A DNA stretch of 64,000 nucleotides, from contig NZ_CP107785.1 in NCBI RefSeq assembly GCF_036345915.1, forward strand, positions 9,300,001 through 9,364,000, in the 5' to 3' direction. Under the pieces are notes generated by a model that had not been told where the DNA came from, searched no databases, and saw only the letters and a program-made list of their open reading frames with translations. Made by a program: the position numbers and the translations under genes. The DNA is from Nocardia sp. NBC_00565 (GTDB lineage: Bacteria > Actinomycetota > Actinomycetes > Mycobacteriales > Mycobacteriaceae). Below, one piece after another: positions 42,969 through 50,817 of the stretch (positions are counted from its first letter, which is position 1; the number at the start of each line of letters is the position of its first letter).

Positions 42969-43102
42969 TAGACAAGTTTCACCCCTGTGAGATTGCCTGT
43001 CGTCAACGAACCCCGGGAGTATCGTGGCAGTGGGTCGGGCCTCATACAGCTAGCAGGGCAAAATGAGTATCGGAACTGTCGCGGTATTCGTACAATCGCT
43101 AC

Positions 43103-44434
43103 GTGGACGGTAATAGGGAACTCATCCAGGAGATCTGGGATACGTATATCCGTTTTGTCTATACGATTGAGCTATCTTTGGAGTGGGTGAACTCGCCACT
43201 ATTCACTAGCGATCGACCAGATTCCAAACTCCACTCTGTGAGGAAATACCTCAACGTGGAGCAAAACAATGAGCTGGATGACTACCTAAAGGAAATCACG
43301 TCAGCATTATTCGAAGTAGCCGAGAAATCAGACGGCGAGACCGCGAAAAAAAAGTCCAGAGTGATTCAGTTTTCCAATAGCGAGGCGGCGCGTGCCGCCC
43401 TCTTTATTACTCAATCAGTAACGACTGGAACCACGCGTCCGAAAAGTCGGGATTATATGCTTTCGGCCGCGATTGTATCCATATACTCCTCGTTTGAGAC
43501 GTTCGCAGGCGCACTGCTAGAAACTATCTACTTTAGACAGCCAAAGGCGATTTCAGGAAATCCATCAATATCTTTGAATGAAATAGTCGACCTGTCCGAT
43601 CGCAGATCGATACTGAAGAAGATAGCGAGTCGACAGGCCGAGAGTGAGTTGCAGGAGCCAATTACGGCTTGGCTAGAGAAATTGACTAGGCACAGCGGTA
43701 ATCCGCTACCTCGCAAGCGATGGGACTGGCACGAACCGTGGCGTCACATATGTGCCCTATCTGCCATCAGAAACTGCGTAGTGCACTCTGGTGGCAGAGT
43801 CGACCGGAAGCTTATCGACCGCATGTCAGAGATCGGTCAAAAGTCAGCTATGAAATCCGAAGGCGAATTGATTGAGCTCCGCGAGGAGGATATCCTCAGG
43901 GGCATTGAATCCTGCTTGAACGCAGCTACGCGTCTGTGCATAGGGCTGTCGGTCAACCAAACCACATCGGAACCATCGAGTATTGGTCCCCGCGCTGAAT
44001 CAAGTACAGAGTCGAAAGTGCTGCATTGGATTACTACATTGCAGTGGGACTTAATCGATCGGAAACAATACCGAATTGCCCGTATCATAGGGTCATGTCG
44101 ACCACCGCTGAGCGATGAGTTTGTCCGTGGCGTCGATGTTGCAACATGGTCATCTTTAACACTGGAAGGAATAGATTACTCGCAGGACGGACTGGAGGCT
44201 CTGCAATGGAACCACAGACTAGCGTCGCCCCTTCATAAATATGCGCTGTTGAATCGATGTGATGAGCTTCATGAGGCTGTACTGGAGGCGATAACAGAGG
44301 GGTACATATCCAAGATAGACTTGCTATTTTCGCCGGAATATATCCTGATCAGAGAATGCCTCGACGACAGATTGGAGGATCTCCGTCAGGAATGGGAGAT
44401 AAACGCTCAGCAGAACGACAAGGGTGCCGTCTAA
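43103..44434 (+). CDS. HEPN-like domain protein, candidate defence ribonuclease
   Basis: A 443-aa soluble protein encoded by DNA clearly less GC-rich than its surroundings. Residues 115-235 form a helical bundle (YMLSAAIVSIYSSFETFAGALLE, LKKIASRQAESELQEPITAW) ending in IRNCVVHSG. R223 and H228 give an R-X4-H motif preceded by a helix rich in polar residues, as in HEPN RNases. A second helical half follows (KIDLLFSPEYILIRECLDDRL). HEPN proteins act in abortive infection, toxin-antitoxin and CRISPR systems. The GTG start has no clear ribosome-binding site. No antitoxin is obvious; a small low-GC gene follows. Confidence 0.6.
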   Translation: MDGNRELIQEIWDTYIRFVYTIELSLEWVNSPLFTSDRPDSKLHSVRKYLNVEQNNELDDYLKEITSALFEVAEKSDGETAKKKSRVIQFSNSEAARAALFITQSVTTGTTRPKSRDYMLSAAIVSIYSSFETFAGALLETIYFRQPKAISGNPSISLNEIVDLSDRRSILKKIASRQAESELQEPITAWLEKLTRHSGNPLPRKRWDWHEPWRHICALSAIRNCVVHSGGRVDRKLIDRMSEIGQKSAMKSEGELIELREEDILRGIESCLNAATRLCIGLSVNQTTSEPSSIGPRAESSTESKVLHWITTLQWDLIDRKQYRIARIIGSCRPPLSDEFVRGVDVATWSSLTLEGIDYSQDGLEALQWNHRLASPLHKYALLNRCDELHEAVLEAITEGYISKIDLLFSPEYILIRECLDDRLEDLRQEWEINAQQNDKGAV

Positions 44435-44494
44435 GATATTGGTTGATGCCTACACATTTGGGCCTCGAAAGCTGGCGGACCTGTGACGGCATTA

Positions 44495-44530
44495 CCATGG
44501 TTCTCACCCTTGAGGAGGTGAGAACCACGG
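44495..44530. terminator. 14-bp hairpin downstream of the HEPN-like gene
   Basis: CCATGGTTCTCACC pairs with GGTGAGAACCACGG (one mismatch) around the 8-nt loop cttgagga. It starts 60 bp after the HEPN stop. It has no T-run, so it may be a terminator, an operator or a mobile-element end. The ATG inside its left arm starts the next reading frame. Confidence 0.45.
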
Positions 44531-44824
44531 CCAGACGCGTACGCACAGAGTACGCAGCAGGCTCGCGACGAGCCAACCACCGACTTCTTTTACCAACACG
44601 GAATCCGCAGCTCAGAATGCTCCACCAATGCTACTAGTGCGCGCAAACTCCAGAGAAAGAATATCCCTTTCGCTGCAGTGATTGCAGGATGGCAATATTG
44701 CGCCGCAAAGGAGGGGTTAACTTTCCAAGAATTCATTGACAAGAAAGGGCTCGGACGAGCCCTCTCGCGACATATATTTAAGACAAGCGATGCCTTCAGT
44801 AAAATGATTAGCGAGGGCAGATAG
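44497..44824 (+). pseudogene. Low-GC gene fragment, probably frameshifted
   Basis: From ATG 44497 one frame reads MVLTLEEVRTTARRVRTEYA. A different frame then shows clear coding character to the stop at 44824: ARDEPTTDFFYQHGIRSS, KNIPFAAVIAGWQYCAAKEG and FIDKKGLGRALSRHIF. The second frame has no usable start of its own. The simplest reading is one gene with a frameshift near 44570, family unknown. It shares the AT-richer composition of the HEPN gene and may have been its partner. Confidence 0.4.
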
Positions 44825-45076
44825 ACACTCTGCAGAAGTATGAACCGCACACCTACTGCTTATATTTTTTTTACCTACCTGTTTCCGTGCAGTGTGAGTA
44901 ACGCGCGTTGGTGCATAGGCATCAACTCCGCCCCGGCTGACTCTATCTTGTGGTCCACAACCCCCGCCGTCACTCGCGCTCTGCACTGCCAGCGTCGCGT
45001 TCCTCGTCGCAGGCAGCCCGGGCCGTTTGCGTATGGGCCCCGGTTCGTCGCATCCAGCCGGAGCCTTTCACAAGCG

Positions 45077-46045
45077 TTATTGCTGATGAAATCGCCAGGC
45101 GTCACGGACGATATCGACGATGTCCGGCTTCTCGGGTGCCCATCCGAGCTCGCGCTGCGCCAGCTCGGATGAGGCGTACAGGGTCGCGGGATCACCCGGC
45201 CGCCGCGGCGCGGCCTCCACCTCGAACGGCATGCCGGTGACCCCTCGGATCGCCTCGATGACCTGGAGATTCGAGAAGCCGATGCCGTTACCGAGGTTGT
45301 AGATCTTGTGCTCACCGGGGTGGATGGCCTCGAGGGCGAGCAGGTGGGCGCGGGCGAGGTCGGTGATGTGGATGTAGTCGCGTACGCAGGTGCCGTCGGG
45401 GGTGGGGTAGTCGTCGCCGAACAGCGAGAACTTGTCGGCTCGGCCGATCGCGGCATCCAGGGCGAGTGGGATCAGGTGGGTTTCGGGATAGTGGCGTTCG
45501 CCGATCATGGTGCCGTCGCCGCAGTCGTGGGCGCCCGCGACGTTGAAGTAGCGCAGCGAGATCGCGCCGAACGGAAAGGCGCGGGTGAATGTGGTGATCG
45601 CCCGGTCGACCGCCAGCTTGGTGTCGCCGTAGGTGTTGACGGGGTTCGTCGGTGAGGTTTCGACCAGCGGCAGCTCGGTCGGCTCGCCGTACACGGCCGC
45701 GGTGGAGGAGAACACGAGCTTGCCGACGTCGGCGGCGCGCATCGCATCCAGCAGCGCGAGCGATGCGCGGGTGTTGTTGTCCCAATGCCATTCGGGATGA
45801 TGCATCGACTCACCGGCCGCGATGAGTCCGGCGAAGTGAAGCACGGCGTCGAACCCGGCACCGGGGGTGAGGACTTCCGCCACGTCGTGGACGCGCAGTT
45901 GGATGAACTTCGCGCCGTCGGGAATCTGCCGGTCGTCGTTGCGGGAGAGGTCGTCGACCACGACTACCTCGTGTCCGGCGTCGATCAGCATCCTCGTGAC
46001 GGTGGCGCCGACGAAACCCGCACCCCCGGTGACCAGCAGCTTCAC
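45077..46045 (-). CDS. galE: UDP-glucose 4-epimerase
   Basis: A 322-aa NAD-dependent extended-SDR enzyme interconverting UDP-glucose and UDP-galactose in the cytosol. It has TGGAGFVGATV at residues 6-16, the catalytic Ser in FSSTAAVYGE near residue 118, and YGDTK near residue 146 with the YxxxK pair. The RYFNVAGA block and the C-terminal RRPGDPATLYAS are typical of GalE. The GTG start at 46045 directly follows the TAA of the 67-aa frame upstream. UDP-galactose is needed for arabinogalactan in mycolata, which fits a Nocardia-like host. Confidence 0.93.
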   Translation of the reverse strand: MKLLVTGGAGFVGATVTRMLIDAGHEVVVVDDLSRNDDRQIPDGAKFIQLRVHDVAEVLTPGAGFDAVLHFAGLIAAGESMHHPEWHWDNNTRASLALLDAMRAADVGKLVFSSTAAVYGEPTELPLVETSPTNPVNTYGDTKLAVDRAITTFTRAFPFGAISLRYFNVAGAHDCGDGTMIGERHYPETHLIPLALDAAIGRADKFSLFGDDYPTPDGTCVRDYIHITDLARAHLLALEAIHPGEHKIYNLGNGIGFSNLQVIEAIRGVTGMPFEVEAAPRRPGDPATLYASSELAQRELGWAPEKPDIVDIVRDAWRFHQQ

Positions 46046-46249
46046 TTATCTGACCTGCACTTTCATGGCGAGTAGATGATCGTGGATTTCCTGCTTGTGC
46101 GTCAGGAAGTAGTCCTCCGGGCTGCGTTGGCGTGTACTACCGGTCCAGCCCGTGATCCGTTCCCAGGCACGACGCTTCACCGTAGCCAACGCGGCAGGGT
46201 CCGGTGTGGGGTCGAGCAGCTGATGGTCGAAGGCGGCAGCCACATACAC
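46046..46249 (-). pseudogene. Orphan C-terminal frame ahead of galE
   Basis: The frame ending in TAA right before galE encodes ALATVKRRAWERITGWTG, RQRSPEDYFLTHKQEIHD and LLAMKVQVR. These 50 residues look like the end of a larger protein of unknown family. Beyond about 46195 the DNA belongs to the plus-strand reductase remnant, so the 5' part has been lost. An internal ATG would give a 67-aa product, but its first residues are antisense to the other remnant. Confidence 0.4.
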
Positions 46250-46453
46250 ACCGAATTCTTGTCGGCGGGGCTCGCCGATGAACTACAGATCGCGATCGGG
46301 CCCACACTCGTGGGCGACCCGGAAGCACCGCGTTTCACAAACCCGGCGACCTTCCCCAGCAGGTCTACGCGCAGGATGCATCTGCTGGACGTCACCCAGA
46401 TCGGTGACGTCGCGCTGTTGCGCTACCAACCACTGAAGGAGACCGACAGGTGA
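46202..46453 (+). pseudogene. 3' remnant of a RibD-type pyrimidine reductase
   Basis: About 83 codons read EQLMVEGGSHIHTEFLSAGL, DELQIAIGPTLVGDPEAPRF and GDVALLRYQPL. This is the end of the RibD C-terminal/DHFR-like reductase domain used in riboflavin and related deazaflavin pathways. The NADPH-binding N-terminal half is absent. Its stop overlaps the deaminase start as GTGA, so the pair once worked together. Confidence 0.65.
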
Positions 46454-46905
46454 CCGAGCTCGACCACACTCACTGGATGAACCGGGCCATCGAGCTCGCC
46501 GAGCTGTGCCCGGTCGTGGAAGGCGCGTTCTCTGTCGGCGCGGTGATCGTCGCCGACGGCGCGGAGATCTCGACCGGCTACTCCCGCGAGACCGACGATA
46601 AGGTGCACGCCGAGGAATCCGCGCTCGACAAGCTCGACGCGGACGATCCGCGGCTGAAGCGTGCGACGATCTACAGCACGCTGGAGCCATGCTCGGAGCG
46701 GGCCACCAAGACACGAGTGCCGTGCACGGATCGCATTCTGCAGGCTGGTATTCCAGTGGTCGTGATCGCTTGGCGTGAACCGTCGACGTTCGTGGAGGAC
46801 TGCATCGGTGTCGAGAAGTTGAAGGAGAACGGCGTCAGCGTGATCGAACTGCCTGAGCTGGCCGACGCTGCGATGTCGATGAACAAGCACCTCGACCTGT
46901 CGTAG
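46450..46905 (+). CDS. Cytidine/deoxycytidylate deaminase-like protein (RibD N-terminal type)
   Basis: A 151-aa zinc deaminase. The motif VHAEESAL gives the zinc His and catalytic Glu near residues 56-58, and TLEPCSERATKTRVPC gives the two zinc cysteines near residues 80-92. This matches the RibD-type pyrimidine deaminase domain acting on an aminopyrimidine ribotide. It is intact, but its coupled reductase upstream is truncated. The start is GTG 46450. Confidence 0.82.
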   Translation: MTELDHTHWMNRAIELAELCPVVEGAFSVGAVIVADGAEISTGYSRETDDKVHAEESALDKLDADDPRLKRATIYSTLEPCSERATKTRVPCTDRILQAGIPVVVIAWREPSTFVEDCIGVEKLKENGVSVIELPELADAAMSMNKHLDLS

Positions 46906-47261
46906 CCGGTCGCGGCTGTTGGGGGGAATGCGGTATTCGGTTGCGGCGGTATGTGATCGAACAAGGTTATCGGTCGCGGCGTCGACAGCGGCAGTGACGG
47001 TCGTTCCGGTGTGCTCATCGGCGGGGCGAGAGGGCGCGTTGGGCACCGTCTTGTTCGGCGTTGCGACCGTGTGGTCGCGCGTCTGAGTCGACCCGAAGTT
47101 CTGCCCGGGCGTCTTCGCCGCGCGTCTGCTGATCTCCTGCAGCACCCTCACTCCCGGTCCTGGGGGTTCGACCGCTTCCAGCGACTGACCGGGGCGGCAC
47201 CGATGAAGCGTTGCGGGGTGCGGCGGCCGCTGAAGTAGAGTTGCTGACCATTGCACCGTTT
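46906..47261. other. Region without a convincing gene
   Basis: About 355 bp between the deaminase and the MMPL gene. Long frames exist on both strands, but none has a ribosome-binding site or family resemblance. A palindrome follows immediately at its right end. Confidence 0.5.
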
Positions 47262-47277
47262 ATGACGAAATCGTCAT
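47262..47277. promoter_or_regulatory. Operator palindrome upstream of the MMPL gene
   Basis: ATGACGA-aa-TCGTCAT is a perfect 16-nt palindrome, 77 bp upstream of the MMPL start. Its core TGACGA-NN-TCGTCA is the same as the site at 30441-30454 in front of the aromatic operon, suggesting the same or a closely related TetR repressor. Confidence 0.65.
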
Positions 47278-47354
47278 CTAGCGTGCTATCGTACCGGCAT
47301 CGCGCGTGATCGCGTTGGTGAGATCTCGGTTGGTGGCTCGACGAGAGGACCCGC

Positions 47355-49574
47355 ATGTCTCGGTATCTGTTCGCTCTTGGTCAGTTCGTGGTGCGTCGTC
47401 GCTGGTGGGTGCTGGCGGTGTGGGTGGTGCTGCTGGCCGGTGCGATCGGGTTCGCGGTCGGTACGGGCGGTAAGACGTCCGATAATTTCACCGTTCCCGG
47501 CACCGAGTCGCAGGATGCTGTTTCGTTGCTGCAGCAACGAATGCCCGCCTTCAGTGGTGCGCAGATGCAGGTGGTTTTCGCCACGCCCGGTATGGCCAAG
47601 GTGACCGACGCGCAGCCGAACGCACAGATCGAGCAGGTGCTGGCCGAGTTCAAGGGGCTGTCGCAGGTCGCTGCCGTTATCGATCCGTTCCAGTCCCAAG
47701 CGGTATCGCCGGATCAGCGGGTCGCGTTGGGCAGTGTGCAGTTCTCGGTTGCGGCGGGGGAGGTCACCGAGCAGACCTTGGACGATGTCGACCGGATCGC
47801 GGGTCCGGCGCGGGACGCCGGTATCGAGGTGGAGTTCGCCGGTGCGGTGTATCCCGGCTTCACGGCCGAATTGCCGGAAACCCCGGAGATCATCGGTATC
47901 GTCGCCGCGTTCATCGTGCTGCTGATCACCTTCGGTGCCGTGGTCGCCGCGGGCCTGCCCATCATCACCGCACTGATCGGCGTTGGCATCGGGCTCACCG
48001 GGATTCTGGGCGTTGCGGCTTCGGTCGATGTGCCCTCGGCGGCGACCTCGCTGGCGCTGATGCTGGGTCTGTCGTGCGGAATCGACTACGCGCTGTTCAT
48101 CCTGTCGCGGCACCGGCACAACATCGTGCTGGGAATGTCTGCGGCGGAATCGATTCCGCTGGCCGTGGGGACCGCGGGCAGTTCGGTGGTATTCGCGGCA
48201 GTCACCGTGATCATCGCGCTGTGCGGGCTCGCGGTCGCCGGCATCCCGTTCCTGACCGTGATGGGGCTGACCGCGGCGGGTGCTGTGCTGGTGGCGATGC
48301 TCGTCGCGTTGACGCTGTTGCCCGCGCTGCTCGGCTTCGCCGGTCGCACGGTCGCCCGGTTCATCTCGCCGCCGCTGCACCCGGGCCGGGCCGAGGAAGT
48401 GGCGCGGATCGCCGCGTACGAACCCGAACGTACGGCCGGGCACGCGTGGGGGCGGTTCGTGACCCGATTCCGAATCCCGGTGCTGGTGCTCGGTATTGCC
48501 GTGCTTGCGGTTCTTGCCGTCCCGGTCACGGGCATCCATCTCGGGCTGCCGAGCGGGGAGTCGCAACCGGAATCGAGTACCGCGCACAAGGCATACGACC
48601 TGGTCAGCAAGGAGTTCGGCCCGGGATTCAACGGCCCGCTGCTGGTGGTGACCGACCTGACCGACGCGACAAGCCCGGATGCCGCGCAAACGCTGATGGG
48701 CCGGTTGCGGCAGGAGCCGAATGTCGCCGTGGTGCAGCCCGCCGGGACCGCGGACGGTCTGGTGCTGATCCAGGTCGTACCGAAGACCGGTCCCGATGAC
48801 ACCGCGACGGCCGATCTGGTGAACCGGCTGCGCGACGACCGTGCGGAGATCGAAAATGGCACCGGAGCAAGCTATTTGGTCGGCGGCACCACGGCGGCCA
48901 ATATCGATACCTCGGACCGGCTCGCCGGCGCGCTGCCGGTCTTCCTCGCCGTCGTCGTCGGTTTGGCGCTGGTGTTGTTGACTATCGCGTTCCGCACCGT
49001 GCTGGTGCCGCTGTCGTCGATCGTCGGATTCATCCTGTCGGTCTTCGCGGCGCTCGGCACCCAGGTCGCGGTGTTCCAATGGGGCTGGGGTGCAAGCCTT
49101 TTCGGTGCGACCAAGACGCAGACGCTGAGCTTCCTGCCGATCATCATCCTGGCCATCATCTTCGGCCTGTCCAGCGACTACCAGATCTTCGTCGTGTCCC
49201 GGATCAAAGAGGAACACACCCGCACCGGCGACGCGATCACCTCGGTACAGAACGGCGTCGCTCACTCGGCGCGTGTCGTGACCGCCGCCGCGCTGATCAT
49301 GTTCGCCGTCTTCGTCGCCTTCACCACCGTCGACAACCCGATCGTCAAACCGCTGGCGTTCACCCTCGCCGTCGGCGTTCTGCTCGACGCCTTCGTCGTC
49401 CGCCTGACCCTGGTGCCCGCCGTCATGGCCTTGATCGGCAACCGCATGTGGTACCACCCTGGCTGGTTCGCCCGCTACGTCCCCGACCTCGATATCGAAG
49501 GCGCCGAACTCGAACGGCGAATCGCACAAGGCACGGAAGCCGAAGTACCACAAGCTATTACGACCGAATCATGA
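47355..49574 (+). CDS. MMPL family RND transporter
   Basis: A 739-aa membrane transporter of the MmpL/HAE3 type. One helix at the N-terminus is followed by a periplasmic domain (about residues 40-180), five helices, a second periplasmic domain (about 395-520) and five more helices. Proton-relay features are visible as LALMLGLSCGIDYALFILSRHR near residue 233 and IFGLSSDYQIFVVSRIKEEH near residue 605. MMPL proteins export lipids or siderophores, or efflux drugs, in mycolata. The size is that of short MMPL pumps, which are often under TetR control. A palindrome upstream supports such control. Confidence 0.92.
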   Translation: MSRYLFALGQFVVRRRWWVLAVWVVLLAGAIGFAVGTGGKTSDNFTVPGTESQDAVSLLQQRMPAFSGAQMQVVFATPGMAKVTDAQPNAQIEQVLAEFKGLSQVAAVIDPFQSQAVSPDQRVALGSVQFSVAAGEVTEQTLDDVDRIAGPARDAGIEVEFAGAVYPGFTAELPETPEIIGIVAAFIVLLITFGAVVAAGLPIITALIGVGIGLTGILGVAASVDVPSAATSLALMLGLSCGIDYALFILSRHRHNIVLGMSAAESIPLAVGTAGSSVVFAAVTVIIALCGLAVAGIPFLTVMGLTAAGAVLVAMLVALTLLPALLGFAGRTVARFISPPLHPGRAEEVARIAAYEPERTAGHAWGRFVTRFRIPVLVLGIAVLAVLAVPVTGIHLGLPSGESQPESSTAHKAYDLVSKEFGPGFNGPLLVVTDLTDATSPDAAQTLMGRLRQEPNVAVVQPAGTADGLVLIQVVPKTGPDDTATADLVNRLRDDRAEIENGTGASYLVGGTTAANIDTSDRLAGALPVFLAVVVGLALVLLTIAFRTVLVPLSSIVGFILSVFAALGTQVAVFQWGWGASLFGATKTQTLSFLPIIILAIIFGLSSDYQIFVVSRIKEEHTRTGDAITSVQNGVAHSARVVTAAALIMFAVFVAFTTVDNPIVKPLAFTLAVGVLLDAFVVRLTLVPAVMALIGNRMWYHPGWFARYVPDLDIEGAELERRIAQGTEAEVPQAITTES

Positions 49575-49580
49575 CACCCG

Positions 49581-49724
49581 GTCGATGCGGCACTGGGCTT
49601 CTCGCTGCCCATCGTCAACAACATCGGCGATATCAGCCACGAACTCGCCTACGCCCAAGTGCATTCCGGCATCTCGGGGCTACGGCTGGTGCTCGGTACC
49701 GAACCGTTCGAATCCAACCGCTGA
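49581..49724 (+). pseudogene. Short 3' remnant, family unknown
   Basis: Forty-seven codons read VDAALGFSLPIVNNIGDISH, ELAYAQVHSGISGLRLVLG and a stop. Codon use is good, but no start or family is evident and the sequence begins right after the MMPL gene. It appears to be the end of a lost gene. Confidence 0.35.
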
Positions 49725-49733
49725 GGAAGCACG

Positions 49734-50010
49734 ATGACTATCACGACACGAACAAAACACTGGGGACTGTCGCAGCCGTGAGCGCGGTGCTACCCGGCGC
49801 CGCGAACGGCGTCGGCGCCCTCGCCTACCACACCACTTCCAGTCGAGTGCCGCCGACAAGTCCGTCACGACCAGCTCGTATACCGGACACGCGGTAGTCG
49901 GCGGCACGACTGTCGCTGTGCATGCGGAGAATCCGACCGGCGCGGCCGACCGGACAACCTTCGACGACCTATTCGGCGCCGCCGTGCGGAAGGTTCGCGA
50001 CGCGATCTGA
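49734..50010 (+). pseudogene. Degenerate small gene, possibly secreted protein
   Basis: From ATG 49734 the DNA contains TLGTVAAVSAVLPGAANGVG in one frame, resembling a signal-like stretch, and SAADKSVTTSSYTGHAVVGG with TFDDLFGAAVRKVRDAI in another, ending at 50010. The two parts need a frameshift near 49840 to join. No intact product is expected. Family unknown. Confidence 0.35.
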
Positions 50011-50043
50011 GACGGCCGATTCAGCGGCGAGGCCCGTCGCCGG

Positions 50044-50703
50044 CTACAGCTGCTCGGCCGCCGCCTGGGTGTTCTCCAATTCCGCTGCTGCTCTGGAGAT
50101 CTCATCGGCTTCGGCGGGGGGCACGCCCGAGGTGATGAGGCAGAGGCGGGCGGCTGCTACGGCGGGATCGGGCTCGGTCCAGATGCCGTCGTGGCGTGCC
50201 TCGAGCAGGGCGAGGACCAGTCCGGAGAGGGCGCGCGAAAGTACTTCGGCGGGCAGGTGATCGGAGTAGATCCCGAGGCGCTGCCCCTGGCGCAATATGG
50301 CGGAGCCGTGCGCGTGCACCGGGGCCAGTCGCTCCTCGATCCGCGGCCCCAGATTCGTATCCGTCATTTTGAACAGCAGTCGGTATTTGTCGCCGACCCG
50401 CCAGAGTGCGATCGTGCACCGGGCCGAGGTGACCGCCACCGGCTCATCGGTTTCCAGTGTGCGCAGCGTGTGGGCGATGTCCTCCGACGCGAGGTCGAGG
50501 ATGCCGTCTATCAGCGCGTCGCGGGTGGGGAAATGGCCGTACAGGGTCCGGCGTACGACACCTGCGGCAGTGGCGATCTCTTCCATGCTGGCCGCCGGAT
50601 TGCGTGCCAGCTCACCGGCGGCGACATCGAGAATTCGCCGCCGATTGGCCTGTGCGCGTGCGCCCGCCGGTGCGGATGAAGTCATGGTTCTGGTGGTTGG
50701 CAT
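50044..50703 (-). CDS. TetR family repressor of the MFS efflux gene
   Basis: A 219-aa regulator with the HTH in SMEEIATAAGVVRRTLYGHFPTRDALI (about residues 39-65). ATG 50703 has an AAGGGA ribosome-binding site; a second ATG at 50685 lacks one. It is divergent from the MFS transporter gene 115 bp away, the standard layout for a drug-efflux repressor. Three imperfect TTGCAC-type palindromes fill the space between the two genes. The ligand is likely a substrate of the pump. Confidence 0.9.
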   Translation of the reverse strand: MPTTRTMTSSAPAGARAQANRRRILDVAAGELARNPAASMEEIATAAGVVRRTLYGHFPTRDALIDGILDLASEDIAHTLRTLETDEPVAVTSARCTIALWRVGDKYRLLFKMTDTNLGPRIEERLAPVHAHGSAILRQGQRLGIYSDHLPAEVLSRALSGLVLALLEARHDGIWTEPDPAVAAARLCLITSGVPPAEADEISRAAAELENTQAAAEQL

Positions 50704-50734
50704 GTGAGTCCCTTCACGGAGCAGGGTCGCACGG

Positions 50735-50797
50735 TTGCACGTTGCTGTGCAAATCTCGTAGATTGCACATCGACGTGAAATTGCACAACGGTGTGAA
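50735..50797. promoter_or_regulatory. Three tandem TTGCAC/GTGCAA operators
   Basis: TTGCAC-gttgct-GTGCAA (50735-50752) is perfect. TTGCAC-atcgac-GTGAAA (50763-50780) and TTGCAC-aacg-GTGTGAA (50781-50797) are imperfect copies. All lie between the divergent TetR and MFS genes, the last one 21 bp before the MFS start. Confidence 0.65.
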
Positions 50798-50817
50798 TCT
50801 TAGTGAGAGGGCCGAAC

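Noticed and set aside
46906..47356. Minus-strand frames upstream of the MMPL gene
   Set aside because: Thr/Arg/Pro-rich with no ribosome-binding site; a promoter region with a palindrome is a better explanation.
47286..49553. A 755-codon open frame antisense to the MMPL gene
   Set aside because: It is His/Arg/Asp-rich with no domain and mirrors the third-position GC bias of the real gene. It is a shadow frame.
49680..50105. A 141-codon minus-strand frame between MMPL and tetR
   Set aside because: It has no family resemblance; the plus strand carries better coding signal (TFDDLFGAAVRKVRDAI) and the frame overlaps the tetR end.
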